Source: an uncultured Gemmatimonadota bacterium (GTDB lineage Bacteria > Gemmatimonadota > Gemmatimonadetes > Gemmatimonadales > Gemmatimonadaceae). Taken from it: DNA of 64,000 nt. The stretch covers positions 578,988 to 642,987 of the forward strand of contig CAIRYG010000011.1 of assembly GCA_903882745.1 (NCBI GenBank). Reading direction: 5' to 3'. The notes under the pieces are model-generated. The model was not told the DNA's origin, did no database searches, and saw only the letters and a list, made by a program, of their open reading frames with translations. This document shows positions 47,878-62,824 of this stretch, piece after piece (position 1 is the stretch's first letter; every line of letters begins with the position of its first letter). A program made the translations under genes and the position numbers.

Positions 47878-50800
47878 CTATGCCTCGTCAGGCAGCGGAG
47901 CGAACGGCGCATCGGGAACCGTCGCCACAGCGGCCGGGATCGCAGCCAAGGCATCGAACGGAGTCTCGGGCGCCGGCGGCGCTTCGATGTCCATATCGAC
48001 TTCCTGGTAGCGGTACATCCCCGTGCCGGCCGGGATCAGATGGCCGATGATGATGTTCTCCTTCAGGCCGAGCAGGTTGTCCTTCGCCCCGCGGATAGCG
48101 GCGTCGGTCAGCACGCGCGTGGTCTCCTGGAAGCTCGCCGCCGAAATGAACGACTGCGTCGTGAGACTGGCCTTCGTGATACCCAGCAGCAGCGGCTCGC
48201 TGATCGCGGCCGACTGCTTCTTCTTCTTGGCCCGGTCGTTCGCATCGCGGAACACGGCCTTGTCGACGTTCTCGCCTTCGAGGAACTCGGTCTCCCCCGG
48301 CTCGGCGACGCGGACCTTCTGCAACATCTGACGTACGATCACGCCGATATGCTTGTCGTTGATCTTCACGCCCTGCAGGCGATACACCTCCTGCACTTCG
48401 TTAAGCAGGTATTCCTGCACCGCGCGCGGGCCCTTGATCCGGAGAATGTCGTGCGGATTCACCGGGCCTTCGGACAGACGGTCGCCCGCACGAACGCGGT
48501 CGCCTTCGTGCACGCGAAGATGCTTGCCGGCGGCCACTTCATACAACTGGGCCTCCTGCATCTCGTCTGGCGTGTTGTCCGGGTTGGTCGGCTGCACGAA
48601 GATCTCACGCTTGCCGCGCTTGATCTCGCCGAACCGCACCACACCGTCCACTTCGGAGATCGTCGCCGGATCCTTCGGGCGACGGGCTTCGAACAGTTCC
48701 GCAACGCGCGGCAGACCGCCCGTGATGTCGCGGGTCTTGTACGCTTCGCGGTTGACCTTGGCCAGGATGGTACCGGCCGTGATCTCCTTGCCGTCGTCCA
48801 CGATGAGCTGCGCGCCCACCGGAATCACGAAGTCGCGAATACGCTTTTCCTTCCCTGCCTTGGTCTGCCACACCTCGATGTGCGGGTGCAGCTTCTTTTC
48901 ACGATCTTCGATCACGACGCGCTGACGCAACCCGGTCAGTTCGTCGAGCTCTTCGCTCACCGACTCGTCCTCAACGAGATCCACAAAGCGAATCTCACCG
49001 GCGGTGTCGGCAATGATGGGGTTCGTGTACGGGTCCCACGAGAAGAGCACCTGCTCCTTCTTCACTTCGTCGCCGTCCTTGACCATCAGGATAGCACCGA
49101 GCGGAACCTGCAAGCGAGCAGCGACGCCCGCGTTCCGGTCGGCCGAGGCGCGGATGAAGATTTCGCCTTCGTACGACGTCACGATCTGCTGGCCTTCGGC
49201 GTTGGTCACCGAGATCAGGCGATCGCCGAACTCCAAGAAGCCCGCGACCTTCGACTTACGGGCCGTGTTTTCTGCAATACGCGACGCCGTACCGCCGATG
49301 TGGAAGGTACGCAGCGTCAGCTGCGTGCCTGGCTCACCGATGGACTGCGCGGCAATGATGCCGACCGCTTCGCCGGTGTCGACCATCGCCATGGTGGCGA
49401 GGTTTCGACCGTAGCACATCCGGCACAGGCCACGCTTGGCCTCGCAGGTGAGCACGCTGCGGATCTTGATGCTCTCAATCCCCGACTCCTCGATCGTACG
49501 GGCCGTCTCTTCGCTGATCATCTGGCCGGCTTCGACCAGGATGGCGCGACGTCCCGCGTCGTCCAGGAGCTGCGGATCTTCCACGTCTTCTGCGGCCACG
49601 TTGCCGACAATGCGCTCGGACAACGGCTCGATGATGTCTTCGCCTTCCTTCAGCGCGGCCACCACGAGGCCGAGGATCGTGCCGCAATCCTCTTCCGTGA
49701 TCGTCACGTCCTGCGCGACGTCGCACAGACGACGCGTGAGGTAGCCGGCGTCGGCCGTCTTGAGCGCCGTGTCGGCCAGACCCTTACGCGCACCGTGCGT
49801 CGAGATGAAGTACTCGAGCACCGAGAGTCCTTCACGGAAGTTCGACTTAATCGGGCTTTCGATGATTTCGCCGATACCACCGGTGAGCTTCTTCTGCGGC
49901 TTCGCCATCAGGCCGCGCATACCGGCCAGCTGACGGATCTGGTCGCGCGAACCACGCGAGCCCGAGTCGAACATCATGAACACGGGGTTGAACCCGAGCT
50001 GCGACTCGCGCATGCGCTTGACCATCGCGTCGGCGATGTCGTTGTTCGCGTGCGTCCAGGTATCGATGACCTTATTGTAGCGCTCGCCGTTGGTGATGTT
50101 ACCGGTCGAGTATGCCTTCTGGAAACGCTCCACACGCGTGGAGGCCTCTTCGAGCAGCTGCTCCTTCTCCACCGGAATCTCAAGATCTTCGATGCCGATC
50201 GAGACGCCGCCGCGCGTGGCGTTGCGGAATCCAAACTCCTTCAGGCGATCAAGGAACCCAACGGTCGAGGCCAATCCGGCATGCCGGTAGGACTCGAACA
50301 CGAGCTCGGAGAGCGCCTTCTTCTTCATATCGCGGTTCTGGAACGGCAGCTCAACCGGCGTGATCTCATTGAAGAGCACGCGGCCGGCCGTCGTCACCAT
50401 CCACTCCGCCATCTCGTTGCGCACCACGTAATAGCGCAGCGCCGAGTGCGTCGTGAGGTGCCCGAGCGCCATGGCCATTTCGACTTCTTCGGCCTTGGTG
50501 AACGAGCGGAGTGCGGCAACCTTCTTCTTGTCCTTGATCAGCTCATCGAAGCCCGTTGGGGCCTTCGTGGCGAAATAGCAGCCCAACACGATGTCCTGCG
50601 AGGGCTCCGCCACCGGGCGACCGTCGGCCGGCTTCAGGATGTTATTCGCCGACAGCATGAGCACACGGCACTCAAGCTGCGCTTCGAACGAGAGCGGGAC
50701 GTGCACGGCCATCTGGTCACCGTCGAAGTCGGCGTTGAACGCCGCGCACACGAGCGGATGGATTCGGATTGCCTTGCCCTCGACCAGCACCGGCTCGAAC

Positions 50801-52185
50801 GCCTGGATGCCGAGGCGATGCAGCGTCGGTGCACGGTTGAGGAGCACCGGATGGTCGCGAATGATCTCTTCAAGAATCTCGAAGACCTCCTCGCTCTCAC
50901 GCTCCACAATCTTCTTGGCGCGCTTCACGGTCTCGGCGATTCCCTTCTCTACGAGCTTGTGGATGATGAACGGCTTGAACAGCTCCAGCGCCATCGCCTT
51001 CGGCAGACCGCACTGGTGCAGCTTGAGCTCAGGACCCACCACGATGACCGAACGGCCCGAGTAGTCCACGCGCTTGCCGAGCAGGTTCTGACGGAACCGG
51101 CCCTGCTTGCCCTTCAGCATGTCGGACAGCGACTTGAGCGGACGCTTGCCACGGCCACGAATGGCCTTGGAGCGACGCCCGTTGTCGAACAACGCGTCGA
51201 CCGACTCCTGCAGCATGCGCTTCTCGTTCCGGAGGATGACCTCTGGCGCGCGATGCACGATCAGCTTCTGGAGACGGTTGTTGCGGTTGATCACGCGACG
51301 ATACAAATCGTTCAAATCCGACGTCGCAAACCGGCCGCCGTCGAGCGGAACGAGCGGACGCAGATCCGGCGGGATGACTGGAATCACGTCCATGATCATC
51401 CATTCCGGACGATTACGGATCTCCGAGTTCTCACCCGAGTTCCGGAAGGCGTCAACAATCTTCAGGCGCTTGAGCGTCTGCTTCTTCTTGTGCTGCGACG
51501 TCTCCGTCACCACCTGGGCGCGGAGTTCATCGGCGAGCTTGTCCACGTCCAAGCGCATGAGCAACTCGCGCACGGCCGGCGCACCGATGTCGGCACGGAA
51601 CGCCGTGTCGCCCTCTTCCTTCGCCTTCATGCGCAGCGTCAGGTACTGCTCTTCGTCGAGCAACTCGTTCGTGCGGCATTCCTGCTCGCCCGGCTCGATG
51701 ACGACGTAGTTCGAGTAGTACACCACCTTCTCGAGATCACGGAGCGTGAGGTCGAGCAGGTTGCCCATCGGCGACGGCAGCGTCTTGAAGAACCAGATGT
51801 GCGCCACGGGGACGGCGAGCTCAATGTGCCCCATGCGGTCGCGCCGGACCTTGCTGAGCGTCACTTCGACGCCGCAACGGTCGCAAATCACGCCGCGATA
51901 GCGGATGCGCTTGTACTTGCCGCAATGGCATTCCCAGTCCTTGACCGGACCAAAGATGCGCTCGCAGAAGAGGCCATCCTTCTCGGGCTTGAACGAACGG
52001 TAGTTGATGGTCTCGGGCTTGGTGACTTCGCCCCAGCTCCACCACGAGCGCAGACCGGCCATCTCCAGCCGCTCACGCTCCTTGCTGTCCCGGGGACCAC
52101 GGATCTCCTCAGGCGAGGCGATGCGGACCTGGATATAGTCGAACGCGGAAGCGCGGGTGTCCCGCGCGTTGCGGAAATCAATCAT
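47878..52185 (-). CDS. rpoC: RNA polymerase subunit beta'
   Basis: 1435 residues, full length. N-terminal zinc site ([20 protein letters not shown], about 70-90), active-site [14 protein letters not shown] at about 482-495 with the Mg-binding aspartates, and the C-terminal [20 protein letters not shown] region. It starts 3 bases after rpoB. The antisense strand holds very long open frames, a GC-bias effect. Confidence 0.99.
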   Translation of the reverse strand: MIDFRNARDTRASAFDYIQVRIASPEEIRGPRDSKERERLEMAGLRSWWSWGEVTKPETINYRSFKPEKDGLFCERIFGPVKDWECHCGKYKRIRYRGVICDRCGVEVTLSKVRRDRMGHIELAVPVAHIWFFKTLPSPMGNLLDLTLRDLEKVVYYSNYVVIEPGEQECRTNELLDEEQYLTLRMKAKEEGDTAFRADIGAPAVRELLMRLDVDKLADELRAQVVTETSQHKKKQTLKRLKIVDAFRNSGENSEIRNRPEWMIMDVIPVIPPDLRPLVPLDGGRFATSDLNDLYRRVINRNNRLQKLIVHRAPEVILRNEKRMLQESVDALFDNGRRSKAIRGRGKRPLKSLSDMLKGKQGRFRQNLLGKRVDYSGRSVIVVGPELKLHQCGLPKAMALELFKPFIIHKLVEKGIAETVKRAKKIVERESEEVFEILEEIIRDHPVLLNRAPTLHRLGIQAFEPVLVEGKAIRIHPLVCAAFNADFDGDQMAVHVPLSFEAQLECRVLMLSANNILKPADGRPVAEPSQDIVLGCYFATKAPTGFDELIKDKKKVAALRSFTKAEEVEMAMALGHLTTHSALRYYVVRNEMAEWMVTTAGRVLFNEITPVELPFQNRDMKKKALSELVFESYRHAGLASTVGFLDRLKEFGFRNATRGGVSIGIEDLEIPVEKEQLLEEASTRVERFQKAYSTGNITNGERYNKVIDTWTHANNDIADAMVKRMRESQLGFNPVFMMFDSGSRGSRDQIRQLAGMRGLMAKPQKKLTGGIGEIIESPIKSNFREGLSVLEYFISTHGARKGLADTALKTADAGYLTRRLCDVAQDVTITEEDCGTILGLVVAALKEGEDIIEPLSERIVGNVAAEDVEDPQLLDDAGRRAILVEAGQMISEETARTIEESGIESIKIRSVLTCEAKRGLCRMCYGRNLATMAMVDTGEAVGIIAAQSIGEPGTQLTLRTFHIGGTASRIAENTARKSKVAGFLEFGDRLISVTNAEGQQIVTSYEGEIFIRASADRNAGVAARLQVPLGAILMVKDGDEVKKEQVLFSWDPYTNPIIADTAGEIRFVDLVEDESVSEELDELTGLRQRVVIEDREKKLHPHIEVWQTKAGKEKRIRDFVIPVGAQLIVDDGKEITAGTILAKVNREAYKTRDITGGLPRVAELFEARRPKDPATISEVDGVVRFGEIKRGKREIFVQPTNPDNTPDEMQEAQLYEVAAGKHLRVHEGDRVRAGDRLSEGPVNPHDILRIKGPRAVQEYLLNEVQEVYRLQGVKINDKHIGVIVRQMLQKVRVAEPGETEFLEGENVDKAVFRDANDRAKKKKQSAAISEPLLLGITKASLTTQSFISAASFQETTRVLTDAAIRGAKDNLLGLKENIIIGHLIPAGTGMYRYQEVDMDIEAPPAPETPFDALAAIPAAVATVPDAPFAPLPDEA

Positions 52186-52188
52186 GTG

Positions 52189-56760
<4,572 letters not shown>

Positions 56761-56912
56761 ATCAACCCTGGCTCGGCCGATGGACGGCGAAAGCCGCCCG
56801 CCCCCGACGCGCGAGGATTTCGCGCGGCGGAGCGGGGCGGACGGAACTTCAGTTGTACGTCGGTACGAATGCGATCATTGTCGGCAAGACCAAGTGAGGG
56901 GGAGGATGTCGG

Positions 56913-56943
56913 GGCCGGCTGCCGCGAAAGCGGTCAGCCGGCC
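56913..56943 (-). terminator. Attenuator-like hairpin between rplL and rpoB
   Basis: Stem GGCCGGCTG / CAGCCGGCC (56913-56921, 56935-56943) in the 199-base gap between rplL and rpoB, without a T-run. Partial terminators and processing sites are usual at this place in other bacteria. Confidence 0.5.
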
Positions 56944-56959
56944 ACGAGAACCTTCCGCC

Positions 56960-57340
56960 TTACTTGACCTCGGCCGTCGCGCCCTGCTCTTCGAGCTTGG
57001 CCTTGATGGCAGCCGCTTCGTCCTTCGAAGCGCCGGCCTTCACGACCTGCGGTGCGCCGTCGACCATGTCCTTGGCTTCCTTCAAGCCAAGACCCGTGAT
57101 CTCGCGGACGACCTTGATGACCTGAATCTTCTTCGCGCCCGCATCCTTCAGCGTGACCGAGAACTCGGTCTGCTCTTCGGCGGCAGGAGCGGCGGCGCCG
57201 CCAGCCGGGGCCGCAGAGGCCGCGACAACGGTGACGTTGAACTTCGTCTTGAAAGCATCGATCAGCTCGGCGAGCTCGATGACCGACATGTTGCCGATCG
57301 CCTCGAGGATCTCGTCCTTGCTCAGAGTAGCGTTTGCCAT
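56960..57340 (-). CDS. rplL: Ribosomal protein L7/L12
   Basis: 126 residues. N-terminal dimer region ([20 protein letters not shown]), Ala-rich hinge ([17 protein letters not shown]), C-terminal factor-binding domain ([39 protein letters not shown]). Forms the ribosome stalk with L10. Confidence 0.98.
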   Translation of the reverse strand: MANATLSKDEILEAIGNMSVIELAELIDAFKTKFNVTVVAASAAPAGGAAAPAAEEQTEFSVTLKDAGAKKIQVIKVVREITGLGLKEAKDMVDGAPQVVKAGASKDEAAAIKAKLEEQGATAEVK

Positions 57341-57364
57341 TGTTAGAAATCTCCGTGAATAATC

Positions 57365-57382
57365 CCCCAGGACAGCCTGGGG
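57365..57382 (-). promoter_or_regulatory. Small hairpin between rplJ and rplL
   Basis: CCCCAGG / CCTGGGG with a 4-base loop in the 51-base gap before rplL. It may help set the higher output of rplL over rplJ. Position-based inference. Confidence 0.35.
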
Positions 57383-57391
57383 CGTTGTTGG

Positions 57392-57895
57392 TCAGGCAGA
57401 CGCCTGGGGATTGGAACCGGCCTCGAGCTGCGCGACACGCGCCTCGAGAGTGAGCGCGAACATCGACAGCACGCTGTTGAAGCAGCCAAGCAACTGGCCG
57501 AGCGCTTCGTCCCGAGTCGGGAGCGAGGCGAGCTTCTTGACGAGCGCCGCATCCACCGCGGCACCCTCGTAGATCCCACCCTTCACTTCCGGACGCGAAT
57601 CGTTGACTTTCGCGAAGTCGGTGAGGATCTTGGCCGCCACCACCGCATCCTTCGCGACGACGACGCCCGTGGGGCCCTTCAGACGCACGCCAACGCGACC
57701 GCTCTCGTTCACGGCCTTCAGCGCCAGCGAGTTCTTGATGACGACGTACTCCACCCCGGCCTTGCGGAACTGGCGGCGAAGTTCGGTCATACGCTTCACG
57801 TTGAGGCCGGTGAAGTCGGTGTAGTACAGGGCGGTCGCGCCCTCCATCTTGTCCTTCAGCTCGGCGACGAGCTGTTCCTTGTCGGATCGCTTCAT
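57392..57895 (-). CDS. rplJ: Ribosomal protein L10
   Basis: 167 residues. [20 protein letters not shown] start, [20 protein letters not shown], and a C-terminal helix for L7/L12 dimers. Starts only 6 bases after rplA, so there is no room for the usual separate L10 leader; any L10 autoregulation must act within the rplA end. Confidence 0.97.
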   Translation of the reverse strand: MKRSDKEQLVAELKDKMEGATALYYTDFTGLNVKRMTELRRQFRKAGVEYVVIKNSLALKAVNESGRVGVRLKGPTGVVVAKDAVVAAKILTDFAKVNDSRPEVKGGIYEGAAVDAALVKKLASLPTRDEALGQLLGCFNSVLSMFALTLEARVAQLEAGSNPQASA

Positions 57896-57901
57896 CGTCG
57901 G

Positions 57902-58591
57902 TTACCGGTACGGGGTGGTGTCGATACGGACGCCGGGGCCCATCGTGCTGGACACGGCCACCGTCTTCACATACACGCCCTTCGCAGCGCTCGGCTTCGA
58001 ACGCACGATGGTGTCCATCAACGCGGTGAAGTTCGTTTCCAGCGACTCGATCGGGAACGACACCTTGCCAATCGCGGCATGGACGTTGCCTCCCTTGTCG
58101 ACGCGGAATTCGATCTTGCCCGCCTTCGTTTCTTTCACGGCCTGGCCGACGTTGAACGTCACCGTGCCCGCCTTCGGGTTCGGCATCAGTCCGCGCGGAC
58201 CGAGCACACGACCGAGGGCACCGATCTGCCCCATCTGGTCAGGCGTCGCGATCAGCACGTCGAAATCCATCCAGCCTTCCTTGATCTTCGCAATGAAATC
58301 GGTGCCGACGAAATCGGCGCCCGCGGCTTCGGCTTCCTTCGCCTTGTCGCCGACGGCGATCACGAGCACGCGCACCGTCTTACCGGTGCCGGCTGGCAAC
58401 ACCACCGTGCCACGCACGATCTGATCGGCGTGACGCGGATCCACACCGAGGCGAATCGCCACGTCGACGGTCTCGTCGAACTTGGCGAACGCGGCGCCCT
58501 TCACCTGCTCGAGCGCGGCCTTCGGGGCCACCACGGCGTTGATGTCACGCCCGTCGGCAACCTTGCGGTACTTCTTTCCGTGTGCGCGCAT
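57902..58591 (-). CDS. rplA: Ribosomal protein L1
   Basis: 229 residues. [20 protein letters not shown] start, then [20 protein letters not shown] and [20 protein letters not shown], all L1 signatures. Shares one base with rplK (TAATG). L1 represses the rplK-rplA mRNA in many bacteria. Confidence 0.98.
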   Translation of the reverse strand: MRAHGKKYRKVADGRDINAVVAPKAALEQVKGAAFAKFDETVDVAIRLGVDPRHADQIVRGTVVLPAGTGKTVRVLVIAVGDKAKEAEAAGADFVGTDFIAKIKEGWMDFDVLIATPDQMGQIGALGRVLGPRGLMPNPKAGTVTFNVGQAVKETKAGKIEFRVDKGGNVHAAIGKVSFPIESLETNFTALMDTIVRSKPSAAKGVYVKTVAVSSTMGPGVRIDTTPYR

Positions 58592-59013
58592 TAGTCGCGT
58601 ACCTCCACACCCATCGAGCGAGCGGCGCCAGCGATCATACGCATGGCGGACTCAATCGATTCGGTATTGAGGTCGGGCATCTTCAGCTCGGCGATCTGCT
58701 TGACCTGAGCCTTAGTGATAGTCCCCACCTTGTTACGGTTTGGCTGTCCCGAACCCTTCTCGATCCCCACGGCCTTCTTGACGAGCACCGCAGCTGGCGG
58801 CGTCTTCAGGATGAACGTGAAGCTCTTGTCGGCGAAAATCGTGATCTCGACCGGGAGAATCGTATCCTGGCCCTGCGTCCGAGCATTAAACTCTTTGCAG
58901 AACGCCATGATGTTGATTCCCTGCGGTCCGAGCGCGGTGCCGACCGGAGGGGCCGGGTTCGCCTTGCCTGCAGGAATCTGCAGCTTGACGAATCCTACGG
59001 CCTTCTTTGCCAT
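58591..59013 (-). CDS. rplK: Ribosomal protein L11
   Basis: 140 residues: [35 protein letters not shown], and the C-terminal [28 protein letters not shown] 6-11 bases upstream. Binds the GTPase centre rRNA. Preceded by a 229-base gap after nusG where no confident promoter was found. Confidence 0.98.
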   Translation of the reverse strand: MAKKAVGFVKLQIPAGKANPAPPVGTALGPQGINIMAFCKEFNARTQGQDTILPVEITIFADKSFTFILKTPPAAVLVKKAVGIEKGSGQPNRNKVGTITKAQVKQIAELKMPDLNTESIESAMRMIAGAARSMGVEVRD

Positions 59014-59242
59014 GGAACTCCTCTAGACACGTAGAGCGGAGCATGCGCTGGGGACCTTGCCCCGCGAATGTCCGCTGACTCCCACGGTATGATTAGCGTC
59101 GTTGTGGTATCCGACGGTGCGCTACTCGCTGAGTCTCAGCTGCCCCGCGCAAGGGCACGTGCAATATCAGTTGTCCTGCGTCCAACCCTTCCCTTTCTAA
59201 CACCCGTCACCGGGCGCGCGTTCCCTCGACCACGCCGAGGGA
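59014..59242 (-). other. Gap between nusG and rplK, no gene found
   Basis: 229 bases without a credible gene. A small hairpin CCCTCG / CGAGGG (59223-59241) starts right after the nusG stop. The rest is the rplK leader and could hold an L1 binding structure or a promoter; I could not identify either. Confidence 0.4.
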
Positions 59243-59785
59243 CTAGTGCGCGCGCAGCTGCAGGTAATCCAACTCCACCGACGTGGGACGGCCAAAGAGC
59301 GAGACGCTCACCCGAACCTTCCCCTTGTCTGGCATCACTTCTTCGACCGTGCCGTTGAAATCGGTGAACGGTCCTTCGGTGATCGCCACGGCCTGACCGA
59401 CGAGGAACGGGATCTCCTCCTTCGGTGCCACGTCTTCCGCTTCTTCGGCGCGGCCGAGGAGGCGATTGACTTCGTCCTGGCGCAGCGGCTGCGGATCGCG
59501 GTCCTTGCCCACGAACTTGATCACGCCCTGAATGCTGCCGACCGTGTGCAAGGTCTCCTCGCCCACGACCATCTCGACCAGCACGTAGCCCGGGAACACC
59601 TTGCGCTCGACCGTCACCTTCTTGCCGTTCTTGATCTCCACCGCCTGCTCCGTCGGCACGAGGGCCTGACGAATCAGACGCTGCTCCGCAGGCACGAGAT
59701 CGGCGTCGATCTTGCGCTGCAGGAGGTTCCGGACCTTGTTCTCGTGGCCGGACGTCGTCTGGACGGCGTAGAAGTGATGCGTCAC
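59243..59785 (-). CDS. nusG: Transcription factor NusG
   Basis: 180 residues. NGN domain ([32 protein letters not shown]) and C-terminal KOW domain ([20 protein letters not shown]). Couples RNA polymerase to Rho or the ribosome. It starts 1 base after secE. Confidence 0.98.
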   Translation of the reverse strand: MTHHFYAVQTTSGHENKVRNLLQRKIDADLVPAEQRLIRQALVPTEQAVEIKNGKKVTVERKVFPGYVLVEMVVGEETLHTVGSIQGVIKFVGKDRDPQPLRQDEVNRLLGRAEEAEDVAPKEEIPFLVGQAVAITEGPFTDFNGTVEEVMPDKGKVRVSVSLFGRPTSVELDYLQLRAH

Positions 59786-59786
59786 T

Positions 59787-60017
59787 TCAACCGCCGAAGA
59801 GCGCTGGGATCCAGCGCACGAGGAGATTCTGGAAGAGCAAGTCCATGACCGCGATTACGCCGCCGATGAACAGCGAGAGAATGACCACGCCGATTGCCAG
59901 CTGCCGCACCTGCGGCACATCTGGCCAGGTGACGCGCTTCATCTCCACCATCACCTCATGGTAGAAACCCATGAGCCGCTGGGGGACGCTCGCCTTCGGA
60001 ACCTCGGCGACGGCCAC
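59787..60017 (-). CDS. secE: Preprotein translocase subunit SecE
   Basis: 76 residues from the GTG at 60017, overlapping the rpmG stop (TAGTG). Single membrane segment (LAIGVVILSLFIGGVIAVMD) preceded by the conserved FYHEVMVEMKRVTWPDVPQV. A longer frame upstream overlaps rpmG and is not the start. SecE clamps SecY. Confidence 0.95.
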   Translation of the reverse strand: MAVAEVPKASVPQRLMGFYHEVMVEMKRVTWPDVPQVRQLAIGVVILSLFIGGVIAVMDLLFQNLLVRWIPALFGG

Positions 60018-60169
60018 TACTTGGTCTCCTTGTGCACCTGATGCTTGTTGCACCGGGGGCAATACTTCTTCCACTCCACGCGCTCCGGATGGAGGCGCTT
60101 GTTCTTCGTCGTGAAGTAGTTCCGGTTTTTGCACTCGCCGCAGGCGAGGATAATCTTTTCGCGGGGCAT
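60017..60169 (-). CDS. rpmG: Ribosomal protein L33
   Basis: 50 residues, [20 protein letters not shown], then [20 protein letters not shown]. Four cysteines (two CxxC-type pairs) can bind zinc. The gene lies 33 bases after tRNA-Thr and overlaps secE by one base. It is too short to stand out by length, but the L33 pattern is clear. Confidence 0.96.
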   Translation of the reverse strand: MPREKIILACGECKNRNYFTTKNKRLHPERVEWKKYCPRCNKHQVHKETK

Positions 60170-60202
60170 GACCTTCGTCCTCAACTAAAGTTCGACCTAC
60201 AG

Positions 60203-60275
60203 AGCACGCAATCGGGATCGAACCGATGACCTCATCCTTACCAAGGATGTGCTCTACCGACTGAGCTATGCGTGC
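60203..60275 (-). tRNA. tRNA-Thr (GGT)
   Basis: Cloverleaf with acceptor GCACGCA / TGCGTGC, D-arm GCTCAGTCGGTAGAGC, anticodon GGT in CTTGGTAA, T-arm GGTTCGATCC. No encoded CCA. First RNA upstream of rpmG. tuf, usually next to this tRNA, is not here. Confidence 0.95.
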
Positions 60276-60324
60276 AGCTCACGAGACAGCGCGCTGGTCA
60301 GCGTTCGATCGCCGCCACACCTCC

Positions 60325-60380
60325 CCAGCGTTCAAGCACCAGCGTTTAAGCACCAGCGTTCGAGCACCAACGTTCGAGCA
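60325..60380. repeat. Four 14-base tandem repeats between two tRNA genes
   Basis: Units CCAGCGTTCAAGCA, CCAGCGTTTAAGCA, CCAGCGTTCGAGCA and CCAACGTTCGAGCA, in perfect 14-base register, with a partial fifth unit. They lie in the tRNA-Gly to tRNA-Thr spacer of the precursor transcript. Confidence 0.85.
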
Positions 60381-60427
60381 CCAGCACCAACTCTGCCTCG
60401 ACACCCTGCTAATCCTACATTTCCAAG

Positions 60428-60500
60428 AGCGGGAGACGGGGCTCGAACCCGCGACATCAAGCTTGGAAGGCTTGCGCTCTACCAGCTGAGCTACTCCCGC
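60428..60500 (-). tRNA. tRNA-Gly (TCC)
   Basis: Acceptor GCGGGAG / CTCCCGC, D-arm GCTCAGCTGGTAGAGC, anticodon TCC in CCTTCCAAG, T-arm GGGTTCGAGCCC. No encoded CCA. Confidence 0.96.
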
Positions 60501-60637
60501 AAACTGCCGCAAGTCCAGACCCCCACCTGCTACTCAAATAACACTGCATACTCCGATATTTCCGAACAGAATCACGAGCGCAACACCCGACGTACACCCT
60601 CGTACACCCTCATGATTCTGCGAATCCCGCTCCGTAA

Positions 60638-60720
60638 TGGTGGGGGAAGGATTCGAACCTTCGAAGGCTTGCGCCGGCAGATTTACAGTCTGCTCCCGTT
60701 GGCCACTTGGGTACCCCACC
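60638..60720 (-). tRNA. tRNA-Tyr (GTA)
   Basis: 83 bases with a long variable arm. Acceptor GGTGGGG / CCCCACC with A after it, anticodon GTA in ACTGTAAAT, T-arm GGTTCGAATCC. It is first in the tRNA-Tyr, tRNA-Gly, tRNA-Thr, rpmG, secE, nusG order. Confidence 0.96.
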
Positions 60721-60802
60721 TGCACGACTCTGCGATATGACTCGCCAACAGGCGCCCTCACTGCTCACGAGCGGTTAAGCCCCTGGGCAGTCAGAGCCTA
60801 CT

Positions 60803-60831
60803 AAGATATGGTAAATCAAGCGCTTGGTCAA
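60803..60831 (-). promoter_or_regulatory. Sigma-70-type promoter of the tRNA-Tyr operon
   Basis: Minus strand: TTGACC (60826-60831), 17 bases, TATCTT (60803-60808). About 75 bases upstream of tRNA-Tyr. Probably drives the tRNAs and rpmG-secE-nusG onward. Confidence 0.7.
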
Positions 60832-61080
60832 TGGGGATAGTGCAGGAACGTGATCACCCCGTAATCACCTCGTAATCATGTCGTGACCTGCCCTGCCCCT
60901 GCCGCGTCGAACATGCGCTGGAGTATGCGCTGGAGTATTAGCTCGCGTATCCGCCTGACCGGACCCATCGGGGAGCCTCTATCAGTGTATATAATTTAGA
61001 CACACTACGCCTACTTAGCCGCCTCCACCCGTGCACGACCCGTGCGCTACCCCTGCTCGCTAGGTTATTTACTAGAGCCA
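60832..61080. other. Gap between tRNA-Tyr promoter and pilin cluster
   Basis: About 250 bases without a gene. It has two direct copies of ATGCGCTGGAGT (60913-60924, 60925-60936) and a TATAAT at 60990-60995 without a good -35, a weak candidate for the pilin operon promoter. No RNA gene was recognised. Confidence 0.4.
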
Positions 61081-61536
61081 ATGCCCCTCAATACCTGCCG
61101 GACTCGTACGGGGTTCACCCTCGTGGAGATGATGATGGTGGTGGTCATCATCGGGATGATGGCCATCATTGCCGTTCCGCGCATTGGGACCACCGTGGCA
61201 CGCTCACGCATCGCCGCGCTGGAAGTCGTAGTTGTCAGCGATCTCGAACGCGCCTTTGCCCTGGCCACCAGAACCCGTCGGCCGATCACGGTCACGTATG
61301 ACAGCTCCACGAAACAGCTCCTCACCAAGGACCGAGCAGCTGGCACCACGCTGAGCGCACGGTATCTGGGAAAAACCGCGGAGCTCTCCGTGACCAGCGT
61401 GACCCTCGCCCCAAGCAAAGGGATTACCATTTTTCCCACCGGCCTCGCCGATACCACGCTCAGCGTCACCATCGCGAACGGTAGCTTTTCGCGCCTGGTG
61501 CGGTCGACCATCGCCGGCCAGATCGTTCGCCAATGA
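61081..61536 (+). CDS. Type IV pilin-like protein, FimT/GspH type
   Basis: 151 residues. Class III signal: short leader, then GFTLVEMMMVVVIIGMMAII with Glu at +5, the cleavage and assembly signature of prepilin peptidase substrates. The C-terminal strands (DSSTKQLLTKDRAAGTTL, GITIFPTGLADTTLSVTIAN) resemble GspH/FimT minor pilins. First of four overlapping or adjacent pilin-like genes. Confidence 0.85.
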   Translation: MPLNTCRTRTGFTLVEMMMVVVIIGMMAIIAVPRIGTTVARSRIAALEVVVVSDLERAFALATRTRRPITVTYDSSTKQLLTKDRAAGTTLSARYLGKTAELSVTSVTLAPSKGITIFPTGLADTTLSVTIANGSFSRLVRSTIAGQIVRQ

Positions 61537-61967
61537 CCGCCCACCCGCCGTTGCGGCGCCGCGTAGGAGCGGGGCTGGTTGAAGTGGTCATCGCGGTGGT
61601 GCTCTTTGGCCTCATTGCGACCGTGAATTTGCGGGTGCTCACCCAGCTGTCAAAGCAGCTGGTTACCGTCTCCGCTGGTGCTGCGCGCTATGGAACGGAG
61701 AGCGAGTCCGCGACCCGCTTCGCCTCGATCCCCTACGACTCGCTGATCGCGAATGCCGGGTGCCGCACGCTCTCCTCGGAGACGACGCCGAGTCAGGTGT
61801 GCGTGTCGGTGTCATCGCAATCGACCACACGAACCGTGACGGTCATCTGGACGCCGACCGATGCGACGATCAAGGCGGATACGATCGTGCTCACGCGAAG
61901 CACGGCGCCAACGGGTGCGTTACGCCCGTACGGCACAACGTGGACGAACAGCTTCAAAGGATATTGA
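61533..61967 (+). CDS. Pilin-like protein, PilV/GspI type
   Basis: 144 residues, ATGA overlap with the previous gene. N-terminal RRRVGAGLVEVVIAVVLFGL is a prepilin-type signal (G-AGLVE) with a hydrophobic helix. The body is beta-rich and has two Cys (CRTL, QVCVSV). Probably a minor pilin of the same machine. Confidence 0.75.
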   Translation: MTAHPPLRRRVGAGLVEVVIAVVLFGLIATVNLRVLTQLSKQLVTVSAGAARYGTESESATRFASIPYDSLIANAGCRTLSSETTPSQVCVSVSSQSTTRTVTVIWTPTDATIKADTIVLTRSTAPTGALRPYGTTWTNSFKGY

Positions 61968-61969
61968 TC

Positions 61970-62824
61970 GTGCCAACGTTGACTGAGCCCACAGGGACCC
62001 GCCGGCACACGCGCGCCGGCTTCAGTATGGTCGAACTGCTGATCACACTGGTGCTTGTTGCGATCCTCGGCTCGGCGGCGAGCAGCATGCTCAAGAGCCA
62101 GCTCCGCGGGTTCTCGCGTGTCAACGATCGGCAGGAAGCGCGCTCGGTCGCACGCACTGCGCTCCGCACCCTGGAGACCGAGTTAGCGATGGTCGACGCC
62201 ACCTCGGGTGGTACCAACGGGGTGATTGCCGCGTCCAGCGATTCAATCTCCGTCCGCGTCCCCTACGCCTCCGGTGTGTTCTGTGCGAGCGGGACTATGC
62301 TGCAGTTGCCCGTCGACTCGGCCGTGCTCGCCACCGCTGTCTTTGGCGGCTTCGCTATCAAGGACACCTCGGCGACCGGGGCCTACACCTATACCAACAG
62401 CTCCACCAAGCCGTCGGCAGGAACGGCGAGCAACTGCACCGGAATTGGGCTGACCGCGCCAAGCGGGGGCAGCTACCTCGCCGTGAGTAGTGCTTCGGGG
62501 AGCGCTGGCGCGCCGATGTTTCTCTACCAGATCGTCACATACCGCTTGGGAAACTCGGCGCTCTTCTCTGGGCTCAAGGGGCTGTACCGGCAAGTCGGGT
62601 CCGGCACCGCGCAGGAGATTGCCGCGCCGTTCGGCACCTCGGCGAGGTTCCGCTACTACACGGCGACGTCGGATACGGCACTCACGACCGCGCCGTTGGT
62701 CTCGACTATCCGGGGTGTGCAGCTGAAAGCGGCAGCGTATAGCCCGCACCGCACCGCGGGACGGGCAACGCCCGAACTGGTGACCGTGACATCGGCGTTC
62801 TTCTTTCGCAATCGGACCGACTGA
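61970..62824 (+). CDS. Pilin-like protein, PilW/GspJ type
   Basis: 284 residues from the GTG at 61970, 2 bases after the previous stop. N-terminal TRAGFSMVELLITLVLVAIL is the prepilin signal; then a long coil (SQLRGFSRVNDRQEARSVAR) and a beta-rich body, as in PilW/GspJ. It overlaps the next gene by 1 base. Confidence 0.8.
   Translation: MPTLTEPTGTRRHTRAGFSMVELLITLVLVAILGSAASSMLKSQLRGFSRVNDRQEARSVARTALRTLETELAMVDATSGGTNGVIAASSDSISVRVPYASGVFCASGTMLQLPVDSAVLATAVFGGFAIKDTSATGAYTYTNSSTKPSAGTASNCTGIGLTAPSGGSYLAVSSASGSAGAPMFLYQIVTYRLGNSALFSGLKGLYRQVGSGTAQEIAAPFGTSARFRYYTATSDTALTTAPLVSTIRGVQLKAAAYSPHRTAGRATPELVTVTSAFFFRNRTD

Noticed and set aside
60325..60380. Four 14-base repeats as a CRISPR array
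   Set aside because: Units are head to tail without spacers and too short.
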